From Rhizaria sp. SCN 62-66 (Eukaryota > Rhizaria, unplaced): 64,000 nucleotides of DNA. The stretch spans positions 1-64,000 of the forward strand of contig MEDY01000045.1 in NCBI GenBank assembly GCA_001724265.1, written 5' to 3'. The notes beneath the pieces are model-generated. The model did not search any database and was not told the origin of the DNA. It saw only the letters and a program-made list of their open reading frames with translations. Positions 41,847 to 54,402 of this stretch are shown here, in pieces (the stretch's first letter is position 1; every line of letters begins with the position of its first letter). The position numbers and the translations under genes are program-made.

Positions 41847-42720
41847 TCACTTGGGCATAAGGTTCTTCTGCAGGATCTGCTGTCGCAGCCGCAGCCAGCG
41901 GTAGCCCGTGAGACGCACCCACTGGTCCTCGACCAGCTCCAGCACCAGCGGCCGCGCCACGCCTCCAGTGCCCTCATCACTCTCCCCAGTCGCGCTCTCA
42001 CCAGCCACTACCGCAGCCGCAGTCTCCCCGCTCTCTGGGTCGGCGGCGTTGCCCCGGGTGCAGCTCTCGGGGCACGCCGCGCCGTCCGCGTCCTCGTGCT
42101 CGTGGTGGTGACTGTGCGCCCCATGCGTAGCGGTGCCGACGGTGCGGTAGAGAGTGCACGCGGTACAGGGCATCTGCACGAGGACCTGCTCCTCCAGGCT
42201 CCAGCGCGCCACCGCCGTGCGCGGGTCCGCGCGCGAGCCGGGCGCGTAGGGCAGCCCCGTTGGCAGCCACCGCGACGCGCTCTTGCCATTCCCACCACCA
42301 GCAGCGGCGGCGGCGGCGGCTGCGTTGGGCGAGGGCTCAGGGCCGCTAGCGGCAGGGACTGCACTCGGGGGGTTGTGGGCGCTTCCGCTGACCGCAAGCG
42401 TCAGCTTCGTCGCAGCCGCCGCGGTCGCCGCTGCAGGGGCGGCAGTCGCGGCCGCAGTGCCGTTGCCGTTGCCGTTGCCGTTGCCGTGGGGGGCGACGGG
42501 GCTAGTGCCGGGCATGACTGTGGCGAATGCGGCGTGCGCGACGTCCGTGTCGCCGGCCAGCAGCGAGGCCGCCAGCGCGGCCGCGTCGAAGTCGCTGTCA
42601 TCATCGTCGTCCTCGGCCGCGGCCGCGGGGGCAGTGGCAATGGGCGTCGAGGCGAGGCTGCCTCCTTTGCCACTCTTGCCACCCTTTGTGCTCTTGACAG
42701 TAGCAGCAGCAGCAGCAGCC

Positions 42721-42753
<33 letters not shown>

Positions 42754-44018
42754 TTGTTGGCGGCGACGATCTCCTTGGCGGCGCTGGAGCCGGCGCGCGA
42801 GAGCGCCGTAGGCGTGGGGTTCCGCTCAGGCTTGCGCGAGCACGCGGGCTCGTCGCCCGTCTGCCCGGTCACCAGCGCGGGCGCCCGGCCGGAGGTGGCC
42901 TCCTTGCGCGCGCGGTCCTTGAAGGCCGACTTGGGCGTCGCGGGCTCGAACAGCGCCTGAGACTTGGCCGTGAGCTTCATGCCCACGACCTCGGCGTACA
43001 CTGGCGGGTGCAGCGGCTCGATCTTGAGCTTCTCCATCGCCGTCCGCTCCCACGCGATCTCGCTCTCGGCCTGCACCTTGTCCTCCCACTGCTTCAGCAG
43101 CAGCTTCGCGCCGTGCAGCGTGCGCGGGAAGAGCTTGCCCGCGGCGCGCGCCTGGAAGCAGTCGAGCGAGACGGGGAAGAAGAGGTTGAGGTAGAGCGGG
43201 AACTCGACGGCGTCGAGGCGCGGCGTGTCGGCCGCGCAGGGCAACGCGCACGACTTGCATTTATAGTCGCGCGGGAGCTGCAGCAGCGCCGGTGTAATGC
43301 GCGGGAGCGGGTAGAGCTTCGGCAGGTCGAGGTGCGCCCACGCGCGGTCGTCCTTGACGACGTTGGCCCAGTAGGTCGAGACCTGGCGCAGCGCCATCAG
43401 CGACTTGGGGTCCAGGTAGGACACGATGGCGAGCACGAGCCGCGGCGTGTGCACAACGATGTACTGCGCGCCGGACTTCTGGCGCGTCTCCTCGTCGGCG
43501 AACCACTCCTGCATCTTGCGCTGCAGCAGGATGGCGTGGCACTTGTGGCAGTTGGACGGCCCGCAGCCGCCCTGTGAGTAGAGGCAGTGGTAGCCGCGCG
43601 AGACGACGCGCGAGATCCACCGATACGACGCCTTGCGGTCCACGGGGATGTCCATGAGGTCGGAGCCCTTCCAGAGCGCGAGCGCGTAGTCGACCGAGGC
43701 CGCCGTGTCGCCGTTCTTGGCGTCGGCCTTCATCATGTTGGTCCACTGCACCCAGCAGTCGGGCACCGCCTGCGACAGCGGCTTGCCCTGGCCCGCAAAG
43801 CGCCGCCGCGCGCGCTGCTGCTCGGCCGTCAGCGGGGCGATGGGCGCGCCGTCGGGCCCCACGGCGCCCGCGCCGGCGGCGGTGTCGGCCAGGAAGTCGT
43901 CCTCGGAGTCGGACGAGTCGTAGCGTGTGCGCGGGATCACCTCCACGCGCACAGTCGGGATCTGCGCCACCGCACCCGCGGCGGGCGCGCCCGCGGAAGG
44001 AGCGGCGACGGAAGCCAT
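41847..44018 (-). CDS. F-box-like protein with Cys clusters
   Basis: 723 residues from ATG 44018 (MASVAAPSAGAP) to TGA 41847-41849. An in-frame extension to 44156 exists but is less GC-rich. Residues about 190-235 resemble an F-box (VLAIVSYLDPKSLMALRQVS, TYWANVVKDDRAWAHL), the module that links targets to SCF ubiquitin ligases through Skp1. Just upstream is a Cys/His cluster (GGCGPSNCHKCHAILLQRK), just downstream CKSCALPC, and at the C-terminus PCTACTL with an HSHHHEHE stretch and PESC, so one or more zinc sites are likely. Residues about 400-600 are Ala/Thr/Gly-rich filler. A ubiquitin-ligase adaptor is the best guess, and the target is unknown. It is divergent from the gene at 45044. Confidence 0.75.
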
Positions 44019-45043
44019 GCGCTGGAGGCCGGGACCGGCTGGGAACGGAGCAAGGACGCGCGGACGCTGCGAGGGCTGCGTTAAAAGAAGGTGTCGGGCG
44101 AGGGCTGGGTCGGCGCGAGAAAAGGGATTGGAGAGTTGCAGCAGATCATACAACAAGATTTAGTAAGTTCGATGAGGGTATAGCCATAACGCGTTTTACT
44201 GTATATCGCATCAGTTCGCTTGTATATGGACATTATGCGCACCAAAACACACTCTGTTGCGAGCCGACTTTTAGCCTCACTTGCAGTGTGCTGTCGAGAG
44301 CAGTGTTGCGAGTGACCGTGAGCAGGCCGCTCAGTTGGTTAGAAAACACGTAATACGGGAAGGGGCCGTGACATTAGTTAGAGCTTGGCGTGGCGTCTAT
44401 TATGGGGTCTGATCGTGGTGGGAGGGCACGTAGACATCACGTAAGTGGTGGATGTGTACCGTGTCGAGTTCCGAGGGATCGTACAGGATCTGTGGTCCGG
44501 GCGGAACCAAGTGGTAATCACAAGGAGGGAGCTGCTCCAAGATGTCCCTACCTGGGATGACTGTTGAGTCTTGTTCAGGAGTGAAACCGCGCGCGAACGG
44601 ACGGGTAAACTTTATTGAAGGATCCTCTAGTATTCTTTTTCTTGGTGTATTCAGTTTCGGCGTGATTCACCCGCGGATTCGCGCATACCAACGCCTTTCG
44701 TTCGACAGTCTCGTTTTAGGTCGCGACGCTTCACCAGGTTTCTTTTGAATACTAATTTTCCCGCTTTTTCTACCACGTTACTTGGCTTTTATTTGAACTA
44801 CCAGGCATACTAATACTCTGTGCTCACTGTACACTTGCTTTCTTTCAAATGCCACTTATTTTCGCTGTTCTTTTAAATCTCAAACATCTCTTGGCGCTTC
44901 GTTGGTTTTGTGACGTCGGCCCCGTCACCACGCCTTCCTGACCTCTTTCTGCCGTCCCCAGCAGCTTTTCCGCTTCTTATTTTCATCATCACGACATCCC
45001 CAATCCCTTATAACGCTGTTGCGGTGGACACTATTGAGCATCA
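44019..45043. promoter_or_regulatory. divergent intergenic region with a GC-richer core
   Basis: The gap between two divergent genes. The 44390-44630 segment is clearly more GC-rich than the rest and ends just before a five-T run (44635-44640 region), which could mark a Pol III noncoding RNA. The part from 44740 to 45040 is pyrimidine-rich leader for the gene at 45044. No known RNA family could be recognised by eye. Confidence 0.35.
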
Positions 45044-48000
45044 ATGTCCTCTTTCACGCCGCTCTCCGCTCTCGCACTCGCTGCCGCGTCAGCCCGTGGT
45101 GCCACGCCTGGGAACAAGCCCCCCGGCACGTTTGGTAACTCAGCCCCTGTTGGCCCCGGCACTACCGCTACTACCGTCGGCTCTACCGCCGTTACAGGCA
45201 CCGCCCCCGTTTCATCTCCCGCACTGGCGATGCCGCAAAGATACGCCCCCGCCTCCGCCGGCCTCGCCGCTGCGGGGCTCACCGCCTCCAGCAGCGGAGG
45301 TGTGGTTTCGACGGGCGAGCGCTCGCTGTCCACGGGCCTGGGGTCGCGCCCACCCGCGCTGCTCACGGCCGTAGGCTCCCGCCTCCCGGGCTCCGTCGCC
45401 GCCGCTCTCATGAGTCCCCCCGCCTCGGCCGCCGCTGGCAGCTCCACTACGACCACTCTGGCGCTGTCGTCCTCGGCATCCTCGTCCTCCGTCGGCTCCG
45501 CCCCCGGCTCCGCTCCCGGCTCCGCCCCCGGCTCTGCTCCAGGCTCCAACGCGCCCTCGACGCAGGTTTCGCTGTCGGATCACCACCCGCAGAGGCAGCA
45601 GATCTCGCCCCCCACGCACGCCCGCATGTCCCCCGCCTCATCCGCGCGCTCCTCGCTGCTCTCCGTCGCCGGCGCGCCCGCCGTCGGCGCGGGCGGCGCG
45701 CCCGCACTGGGCAGCACCCCGGCCGTGCCTCTGCTCTCCGGCCCCGGCTCATACCCCGGCGCCATTGGCGGCGCGGGCGCTGGCGCCGCCAATCCTGCGG
45801 CGTCCTCCTCGGCCACGTCGTCCGTCCTCGCCGCCGCCGCCGCCGCCGCTTCCGCCGCCGCCGCCGCCTCGCAAGCGCTCCAGCACCAGCAGCTGCAACA
45901 GCTGCAGTCGCCGTCGCCGGTGGTGCCGCAGCGCCGCGCGACCGACCCCGGCGCATTCGCGCATTCCCTCTTAGCGGGCGCGCTCGCGGCCACCGCGGCC
46001 AACGCGGCGCACACCAACGGCAACGGCAGCAACCTCGCGGCCGCCGGCCTGTCGGGCTCGAGCGCCGCCGTGACCGCACTCGCCCCCTCGCTGCAGCAGG
46101 GCGCGCTTTCCGCCAGCGGCTCCGGCTCCGGCTCAAGCTTCGGCGCAGGCGCGGGCGCGGGCGCGGGCGCTCTCGCCGCCGGCGGCGCTAACGCCGCGGC
46201 GGCCACCGCCCGCGGCGCGCGCGGCGGCCCCAGCGACGCGGGCAACCGGATCCAGATGACCGAGTTTGTGCCGCCGCCGCCCGACGCGCGCGTATGCTAC
46301 ATCTGCAAGCAGCCGCCGAAGCGCCCGACGGATACGTACCGCATTCAGCACCCGCTCGACATCCAGCGCTGCTTCGGGCTGCCCATCGTGCCGCCCGTGC
46401 TGGGCCGCATCTGCGCGCGCCACTACCACCTGCTGCGTCTGCACCAGTACGACCGGTCCAAGGTTTTCCCCTTCGAGCACTGCCGCTCGCCCACCGACCG
46501 CAAGCGCGTCGCGTGCCAGGTGCGTCTCGTCGTGATCATACGACAACAGCCTATGAGCTGTTTTTAGTCTTGTTTTGAGATATAGTTTAACGATGCTTTA
46601 TGAATGAAAAAGATTATTCATATCGTTTTCAAATTGATCGAATATTGTATCTTATATCATTTCATTTGTTCCTTCCCCTTTCGCTCTCTGTTCACCACCC
46701 ATCTAGGCCGTGGCTGCGCCGGCCGCGACCGGCGACGGCCACAGCGTCGCCGTGGGCGCCGTGAGCGCCGCCCCCGGCTCCGGTCAGCACTTTTCCCCCG
46801 TGCCGGGCCCGCGCGGCGCGCCCGTGGTGACTGACAGCACGGGCGCGCCCATCACGAGCATCGTGCTGCCCTCGGACGCGGCCCCCGCGACGCCGCTCAC
46901 GGGGCTGAACCCCGATGGAACGCCCATGACGGACGAGGACTTCGGCGTCAACGCGCGCGGCACGGCGCGGCGCAGCCAGCCTGCGCTGGCGCAGAACGCG
47001 CTGCTGGGCCAGGGCTACGTGGGCCGCGGCGGGACCTATAGAGCCGCGCTGGCGCTGGCGCAGGAGCGTAAGCGGCGCCAGGAGGAGACGGCCGTCGGCA
47101 TGGAGCGCACGCGCGGCATGTCCGACGCGGCGCGGGCTAAGCGCGCCGCGCAAACGGCCGCTGCGCACGCGGCGGCCCACGCCGCGGCGCGCGCCAGGGC
47201 CACTTCCGCCGGCTCGGCCGCCAGCGCCGCCAATGCCAGCGCGGCAGCCGCGGCGGCTGCGGCTGCGGCCGAGGCACAGGCCCAGGCGCAGGTGCAGGCG
47301 CAGGCTTTCAAGGCGTTCGGCGCGGACGCGCTGTCGGCGTACGCCGCGGCCGCGGGGCTGGGCCTGCCGTACGGCCCCGCGGCCGGGCTGCTCTCGGCCG
47401 CCGCGGCCGCCAACGGCAACCCGCTTGGGCTACTGCTGTCGGCTATGGCGTCGTCTACGGCCGCGGGCGCCGCGGGCGCGGGCGGCGATCTGGCCGTCAG
47501 AGCCGCGCAGGCGCAGGCGCAGCTGATGCAGATGCAGCAGCTGGCGACTCTGCAGCAGCTGCAGGCACAGATGGCACAGGCCGCCGCGGTACAGGCGCAG
47601 GTCGCCAAGGTGCAGCAGGCGCAGCAGCTCCAACAGCAGCAACAGCAGCAGCAGCAGCAGATCCCCAACACCGCCGCGCTGCTGCAGGCGCCGTCGCCGC
47701 TGCAGAACGCCCGAGTCTCCGCCCTGGGTCCCCACACGCTCACTGCCCTCGGCGGCACTGCGCTGGGCGGCTCTGGCACCGGCTCACTGCCCTCGGCCCT
47801 CGGCGCTGGCTCCGCCTCTGGGTTCCGCAACTGCAGCACTGGCGCTGCCCCTGGCGCTCCCGCCGGCACTGGCTCTGCCGGCGGGAGCGCTGGCGGCGGC
47901 GGCGCGGGCGGCGGCAGCGCGGGCGGCGCGACCGAGTCGGTGGCGAGCATGGCGCAGGCGCTGTCGGGGCTGTTGCCGGTGCAACAGCAGGCGTGGCTGA

Positions 48001-50699
48001 CAGCCTGGACCGAGGCCACGCGCTCCAACGACGCCGCCGCCATGGCGCAGCTTCAGGAGATGCTCTTCGGCGCCCGCAAGCTCAATAACAACGCTGCTCC
48101 CGCTGCTGCGCCTGCCGCGGCGGCGGTGGACAGTCCGACGGTCAAGGCGGAGCGCAACGTCCAGCAGCAGGTGCAGGCTATCCTCCAACTGCAGCAACAG
48201 CAGCAACAGCAGCAGATGACCCAGCAGCAGCAGCAACAGGTCAAGTCCGAGCCCGGTGCCGCCGATCAGTCCGGCGGGTTCGCGGCCAAAGACCCCGCGG
48301 GCGCGACGCCGTCGTGCGTCGTCTCTCCCGCCACCGTCACGCGGCCCCTCGTCTCCGCCGCGGCCACCGCCAGCCCGGGCCACACGGCCGCGCCTGCCGG
48401 CGGCGCCGTGGCCCCCTCGGCCGAGAGCGCTCAGACCGCGGAGGAGCTGGCAGCCGTGGCGGCGTCGCCCGCGGCGGAGCAGGCGCGCGAGATGCTCCGC
48501 GCGATGCTCAGCGCACAGGTCCCGCTGCACGCGGCGCTGACGGCGCTGCAGTCGTCGGGCCTGCCCTGCTCGGACCTTGCGCTGGGGCTGCCTGAGGGCA
48601 CGCTCGCCGCCGTGAGCAACATTAGAGCGTCCACCGGCAACGCCAACACCGCCGGCGGCTCCGCTGCATCCAACCAGTCGTCGTCTTCGCTGGGCGGGGA
48701 CACGGACTCAGCCCTGTCGCCCTCCGCGGGGCCAGAGATGACCCGCTCCGGCTCCGGCGCGGGCTCCCCTGGCGTCTCGCTGCCGGCCTCGACCGTGCCC
48801 AGCGCCTCGCTCCACTCACGCAGCACGATAAGCGCCACAAGCTACTACAACAACGGCACCGGCAACGGGTCCAACGGCGGCGCGAGCGGGTTCGCGCTGT
48901 CGCCGTCGTCTGCGGCGCCCTCGGCCGTGACGGACTTGACGCCGCTGACGGCGCTGCGCTCGCTGCCGCCCGTGGCTGCGGCCGCCGCGGGCGCGCTGCC
49001 GCAGCCGCTGCCCGCGGCAGAGGCCGACGCGCTCGCTGCCGCCGTGCCCGAGCCGCTCTGCGCGCGCCTCGCGGGGCAGTCTGCCCTCCTCAGTCTGCTG
49101 GCCAACGGCACTTTCGCGGCGGCGGCCCACGCGGCCGCGCTGCCGGAGGCGCTGCGGGCGCAGATCTTCGCGCGGCCCTTCCCGGCGCGCGCGGCGCTGT
49201 GCCACTGCCCGGCCCCGGCCGACGGGGGCGCAGCGGCTGCGCACGACCAGTGCTGCCGCATCGCTCTCTGTGACGGCGACAACAGCTCCGTGAATGGCAA
49301 GGATCTGATCCCGGCGCTGCCGCAGCCATCTGCCGCGCTGGCCGCCGCCATGGCTACGCGGCCCGTGCTGCGCCGCCTCTGGGACGCGCGCTTCGGGGCC
49401 CACTGTGACGAGAGTAGGATGACTGCGGAGTCGATTGCGCACGCCTTGACACTCGTCGACGGCTGCAACTGGGCCCCCGAGTTCACTGCTTTCCTCGGTA
49501 CCGTTGTCAACGCCAGCGACGCGACCAGCGACGCTGATGCCGCTGGCTCTGGCGCGGTGGATCTGCGCAAGTTCTCTGCACAGGAGTGGATACACGTTCT
49601 CACCGCTACACACGGCCTTAACAAGTCCAGTCTCACCAACAACCGCAATGACACCGCGATTGCTGAGCCGACTGCAGCTGAGCTGACCGCCGAGTCGCCC
49701 GAGTCCGTGACCTGGGCGCTCGCGCTCATGGGCCTCGCCGCCCCCGACGCCATCGCCGCCGTCGCCGCCGCCGTTGCCGACAGTGATGGCAGCGACGCCG
49801 ACGCAGCGGCCGCGCTGGCCGCGCTAGCCGACGCCGCCGCGGTCACGGGCGTAGAGCTGGCCACCGCGCGCTGCCTGCCGGGCCGCGCGCCCGACACTGT
49901 GTCGACCTTCACTGCGCCCGTGTACCTCGACGGCGAGCTCTACAGCGGCGTCGCACACGCGCTCGCCTTCACCGCGCCCGGCAGCAACAATGCTAACGGC
50001 GATGGCAACCTCGCTGGCGCCGTGGTTGCGACATTGCCGGGCGCTGTGGTTGCGGACTGCGCGGCCAACGCTGACCTCGCGGCTGAGGTCGGCGCGGTCG
50101 CGGCGCTGTGCACGGAAGTCAAGCCGCTGCACGCGGTCATGCGTTCTTTACGCGTGACTGCCTACCCGGTGTACCACGACAGCCCCTCGGCGTCTGCGCG
50201 CCGCGGCCTGACATCATCGCAGCCGTCCCAGCCCCAGGGCCACAGCCAAAATCACAGTCGTAGCGGTTTCCTCGCCCTTGGTGTCAGCGACGGCGACGGC
50301 GAGCAGCTCGAGCAGGAGCTGACGGGCTCGGCCAGCAAGCGCGCGCGCTCCCTGGCGGATCCCAGCGTTGGCGACAACGGCTACGAGGACGGCGACGCGG
50401 CTGAGACCGAGGCCGACGGCGACGACGGCGAGGCCGACGTGCAGCTCGACGCCCCGCGCCGCGTGGCCTTCTACGCGCTCTCCGTGTCCTACCTTGACTG
50501 GGCGCCCGCCAAGGCCGCGCTCGCGCGCACTCTGGCCCGCGCCGCCGGGCTCTGCGACAAGGCGGCCGCCGCACACGCTCTCGCTGGTGACTATGGGGCC
50601 GGGTCGGAGTGGGTGCCCACGCACGTCTCTGCGGTGCTTAAGTTCGAGCCGGGCCAGCCGCTGGTGGACCTAGCGCGCGCGTTCGTCCCGCTACTGTAA
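45044..50699 (+). CDS. Ser/Ala/Gln-rich protein with a Cys/His motif, unrecognised
   Basis: Two exons (45044-46519 and 46707-50699) give 1822 residues ending at TAA. The joint reads DRKRVACQAVAAPAAT in phase 0. Residues about 415-480 are the only compact conserved-looking part of exon 1: CYICKQPPKRPTDTYRIQHP, then RCFGLP, GRICARHYHLLRLHQYDR and FPFEHC. Its Cys-x2-Cys, Cys and His pattern looks like a zinc-binding fold that I cannot name. Exon 2 has Ala-rich helices, Gln runs near 47625-47660 and 48160-48240, a Cys cluster (ALCHCPAPADGG, QCCRIALCDGD), and a more ordered C-terminus (RVAFYALSVSYLDWAPAKAA). The mix of a putative zinc site with Gln/Ala/Ser tracts resembles transcriptional regulators, but that is only inference. 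A GSAP tandem repeat lies at about 45490-45545. Confidence 0.75.
45490..45548 (+). repeat. tandem GSAP-coding repeat
   Basis: Four to five 12-base units of the GGCTCCGCCCCC type, giving repeated Gly-Ser-Ala-Pro. A small, recent-looking expansion within the Ser/Ala-rich N-terminal half. Confidence 0.75.
46520..46706 (+). other. intron of the Ser/Ala/Gln-rich gene
   Basis: Begins GTGCGTCT and ends CCCATCTAG, 187 bases, phase 0. It is strongly AT-rich against GC-rich exons. This is one of only two introns here that do not begin GTACG. Confidence 0.85.
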
Positions 50700-53600
50700 G
50701 TAGCAAAAGCGGAGGCAAATGCAACCGCTATCTTGTGGTCACAGTCGGTCATCATTCACACACGAATCGACGTTTTTTTTTATCACTGCTTCTATCGGCA
50801 TTGATGTCATAGATTACTAAGCTCTTTACGATCCTCGCGCCCTCTCGATCACGCTTCCTAATTCTTAGACTCTCTTTCACAGTCGCAACATAGCTGCACG
50901 TTCATTAGATCCCTACGTGCTTTGTTTTGGACTTCTTCCCCGTCGCATGTTTGCCATAATCGTTCCTCAGGTTTGTCGCTTCAATTTGCGACAGAGGCTG
51001 TTATATTTGTCTGCTGTTGCCTCCGCAACTACGACATGACAGACACCATCGGCGATGACTTACTGCTCTCGGCGTCGTCCACGACCAGATCCTTCTCTTT
51101 TTTCAATGATTTGTTTCTGTCTTCTGCTCTGAAGTTCAGCACAATCGACCATCCCCCGTTCTTTTCTTTTTAATCATCCACCTCATTCATTCTCTCTTTC
51201 GTTTTCATTTATTTTTTCATGTCAAGCCTCGAATTATGCATCTTGTGCCTCCCCTTGTGAGTTTTGTCGCATGTCTGTTTTTATTTTTCTTCTTCGTTAT
51301 TCATGAGACCAATAACCATCAAGGAACACATGCTTTCTGTTCATTATTTCTCTCTTTGAGCTTTGCTCTGTTTCATAACAACTCCTCTGTCATCGTCTCT
51401 GTTTCTAAGTCTTGTTGTTTTTTGCTTCTCCGTCTCTTTGTTTGTCTGTTTTTGTGGATAATTACTCCGAGTACAGTTTGGTGTTTCAAACGCGAAGCAA
51501 CGCTGATGTGAATATTGCTAATGTCGTCCGCATTCCTTTCTATGATCATTGACGACTCTGTGTGTTGGTTCTGCTGTGTCTGCGTGCGCTATTCACTGAC
51601 GTTGGATTCAGCCACTTTTGTCTCTCGTGACATTATGCCATTTTCGATTGCTACTGCCGCTACTTTTGTCACCCTCATTCCTATCGTCTCCACCAACATC
51701 AACTTTGTCAACGTTTTCAGTCTTGCAGTCTTTTGTTCCACTGTTACGTACTTGCCTGAGCCGTTTTAGTCATTCTGATTCTCACACCTTTTCACTGATA
51801 TCTTTCCTTTTTGTCGATGTTTCTGTCTCTTTGCTTGTCATTCATTTTATCGCTTGTTGCTCTGTTAGATTTTGCCTTGTCTTGTCTTGTTTTTTTGCTC
51901 GTTTGTCCCTCCTCTTGCATCCTCACCTCGACGGTGCGAAGGTTAAATAATATGCCCTTGTCATTTCATCTCCGATTTAGCTTGCTTTCTGTGCGCGTAT
52001 GTGCTGTCCAACGCTCTCTGTTCGTGACAACTACACAAACACTGTTTCATCGAAGGGTCGCTTGTTTTGTGCCTCGTAACTTACTCCTCTTGTATTTTTG
52101 GGTATCAAACTCAACTAATGTGTGTTTCTTTTCCTCAAAGCGAGACCAACAACGACGAAAGCTAGTCAGCAACACCATCAACCGCAGCGTTTTAGTCTCT
52201 CCTCTGTGGCTGCATTTCTGTTGTTTCTTTGTTGTGTTCGTTTTCCTTAGGGATTGAGCCGCGTCCCCTCTGGCGTTGTTTTGTCATATCCATCCGCCTG
52301 TCTGTCTTTTCACATACGTTCTTAACTCATTAAGCTCGCGTTTTCATTCACCCGCTCTCTTTCGCGCGAGCGCCCGTTGTCATATTATCTGCTCCTATTG
52401 CATCAACGTATTTTTACAGCAGCGTGCAGCCCCTCGTTGTATTACGCGTCCTCACAGCATTATTCCCCGCTGTTCCGGCACGACGCGTTTCCATCACTTC
52501 ATTCCGCTGCTTCTGTTGTTGCTTTTGCTGTCACTGGCGCTGCCATGTTCTCTATTCTTCCTTCATCCCGTTTAGCTCCTTCCCTTAGTGAACTGTTACT
52601 CCATTTTTCGTGACGGATTACACTCCACAGATTGTGTATCAGTGGGTCGTGTATTCATTATTGACAGTAGACTTGTATGGACCATCATTTGCGGCGCTTC
52701 CTTCTTTCACTCTCGCCCGCACACAAACGTCTTTTTTTTTCTTTACGACGAATCTTTTTTTCGCTCTAACATGGTGTTTCGTTTTCGCATGCGCTTGCAT
52801 CTGTAAGTGTTTACCGCGGAGCTGTGTCACGCTCATGTTATTTTCTGGCTTTGTTATTGTCTCGTTTTGTTTTGTTTTATTCATTCATTTACTCAGTTGG
52901 ATTTTCAGTCACCAGGTTGTTGTTGATGCTAAGCTTGCTTGCATTCCATGCGTTTTCTCAGGACCCCACACAGCGCAGCGCACTCACTTGCGCGCTCACT
53001 TGCTGGCCCCTGAAGACGCGCATAACCAATGCGTTGATTGCCCGCGGTCGTTAATGCTTCGTCACAACACGACAACACTCACCACATTATCACAGAAGAA
53101 ATCATTCTCTTTTACAATCAACCCTCCATTCACTATCTTTCATGTCGCAGACTCTCTGGGCTGCGACTGTTACTATGACTACGAATACTACATCTACCAC
53201 GCTTACGAACCGACTCGTTGTTTGTGTAGTTACTCACTCTCATCCGTGCAGTGCTTTGCCTTGCCAGCCTGCTGCTGCTCGTGACCAGATCTCAGTAACG
53301 CAGTACACAAACAACACAACACACGCTTTTGTCTTATTGCTCGTAGCAATGATGCACTGTCCGGTTTTAGGTTCATTAATGTTCTAGTCGACCAACGTTG
53401 GTTGTTTTATCATTGCTACTTGTTTCATTGTTTCGCTACTTGCATTAAAAAAATCTTCCTCCGTTCAAATGAAGCTTTGTCTCTCCGCCGTTTCTCCCAG
53501 TGTTTCTCTGTGTCTCTGAGACCCATTTTCATGTGCGTGTCTGTATGAGTTGTTCTATCGCGCATCTATCGCACATCCTGTGAATTGACCACATGCACTT

Positions 53601-54402
53601 TTGATTTTTTTTACTAACTTTCTTTATCTTGGTCATACATTGTCTGTAACATCCTATTTCATTAGCTTTTTGCTATTATTCCTCGCTAACATGGATTAAA
53701 TTGGCATTTTTGCGATGTAATATGAAACGATATGTATTATATTCCAATTTTACTTGGATATCATATTTCTCGTTGGCGTAGAGCTTGGTTTTAACCTTCT
53801 TACTACAAGCTGACCGATTAGTGACCGTGAGCAGAACGGGTTTTTCGGTCCCGCGGCTTGAAACCACCACAACAGCAGCCACCAGTGAGTGAGGAGGTCT
53901 CCTCTCTGGCGACGTAGGGTGATCTATGATTGGCTGGCAGATGCTTTGTGTGTCATGTGTTGCGCATTTACGTAGATATTATGATGGAAATGATGTGTTT
54001 TAGCTGTTGGTTTATTTGCGGCGCGTCGCTGGGGCGTGTATATGCTCGGCGAGCACGTCGCTTTGAGCTCATGAAGCTTGGTGTAGCCTTTCGTCTTTTG
54101 TGGTGAATCTACATTTCACGCCCCTGCGCGCCGTTTCCCGAGCCGATAATATATGCAGCTGTGACAACACGATGTTTTTACAGGCTAATTTAAAGCGCTG
54201 TTCTTCTAGCGGAGTTCTATCTGCGCTACGATCCTGCTTTGTGAACAGCGTTTCTGAGGGCAACTGGTTCGACGAGCTGTGTCTTATTTTCTTTCTGTAG
54301 TCACCCACCATGATCAATCCTTGCGGCCATATCTGGATTTTTGTGTCTCACCTAGTCTATATCTATTTTCTCCTCTGTTTCCTTCCACAGTGACCTTTCG
54401 CA
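50700..54402 (+). other. 3.7 kb T-rich noncoding region, probable long leader of Rab7
   Basis: From about 50900 to 53680 the plus strand is strongly T- and pyrimidine-rich and A-poor. Several long ORFs occur, but their products are low-complexity Phe/Leu/Ser/Cys strings without domains, as expected when A-poor DNA rarely makes stop codons. A clean polypyrimidine-CAG acceptor ends at 54390, just before the Rab7 ATG (54403), so at least part of this region is probably a 5' untranslated intron or leader of Rab7. From about 53690 to 54300 the composition becomes balanced. I recognise no RNA gene or mobile element. Confidence 0.45.

Noticed and set aside
51236-53284. Long plus-strand ORFs, up to 224 codons, in the T-rich block
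   Set aside because: A-poor DNA rarely forms stop codons. The products are Phe/Leu/Ser/Cys strings with no domain, no codon bias like the real genes and many overlapping frames.
44308-53836. A 15-base string (AGTGACCGTGAGCAG) shared between the gaps near 44315 and 53825
   Set aside because: A 15-base match is expected about once or twice by chance in 64 kb, and the flanks do not match.
53929-54060. Possible C/D-box snoRNA near 53930-54060
   Set aside because: Only an imperfect C box and no properly spaced D box or terminal stem could be found.
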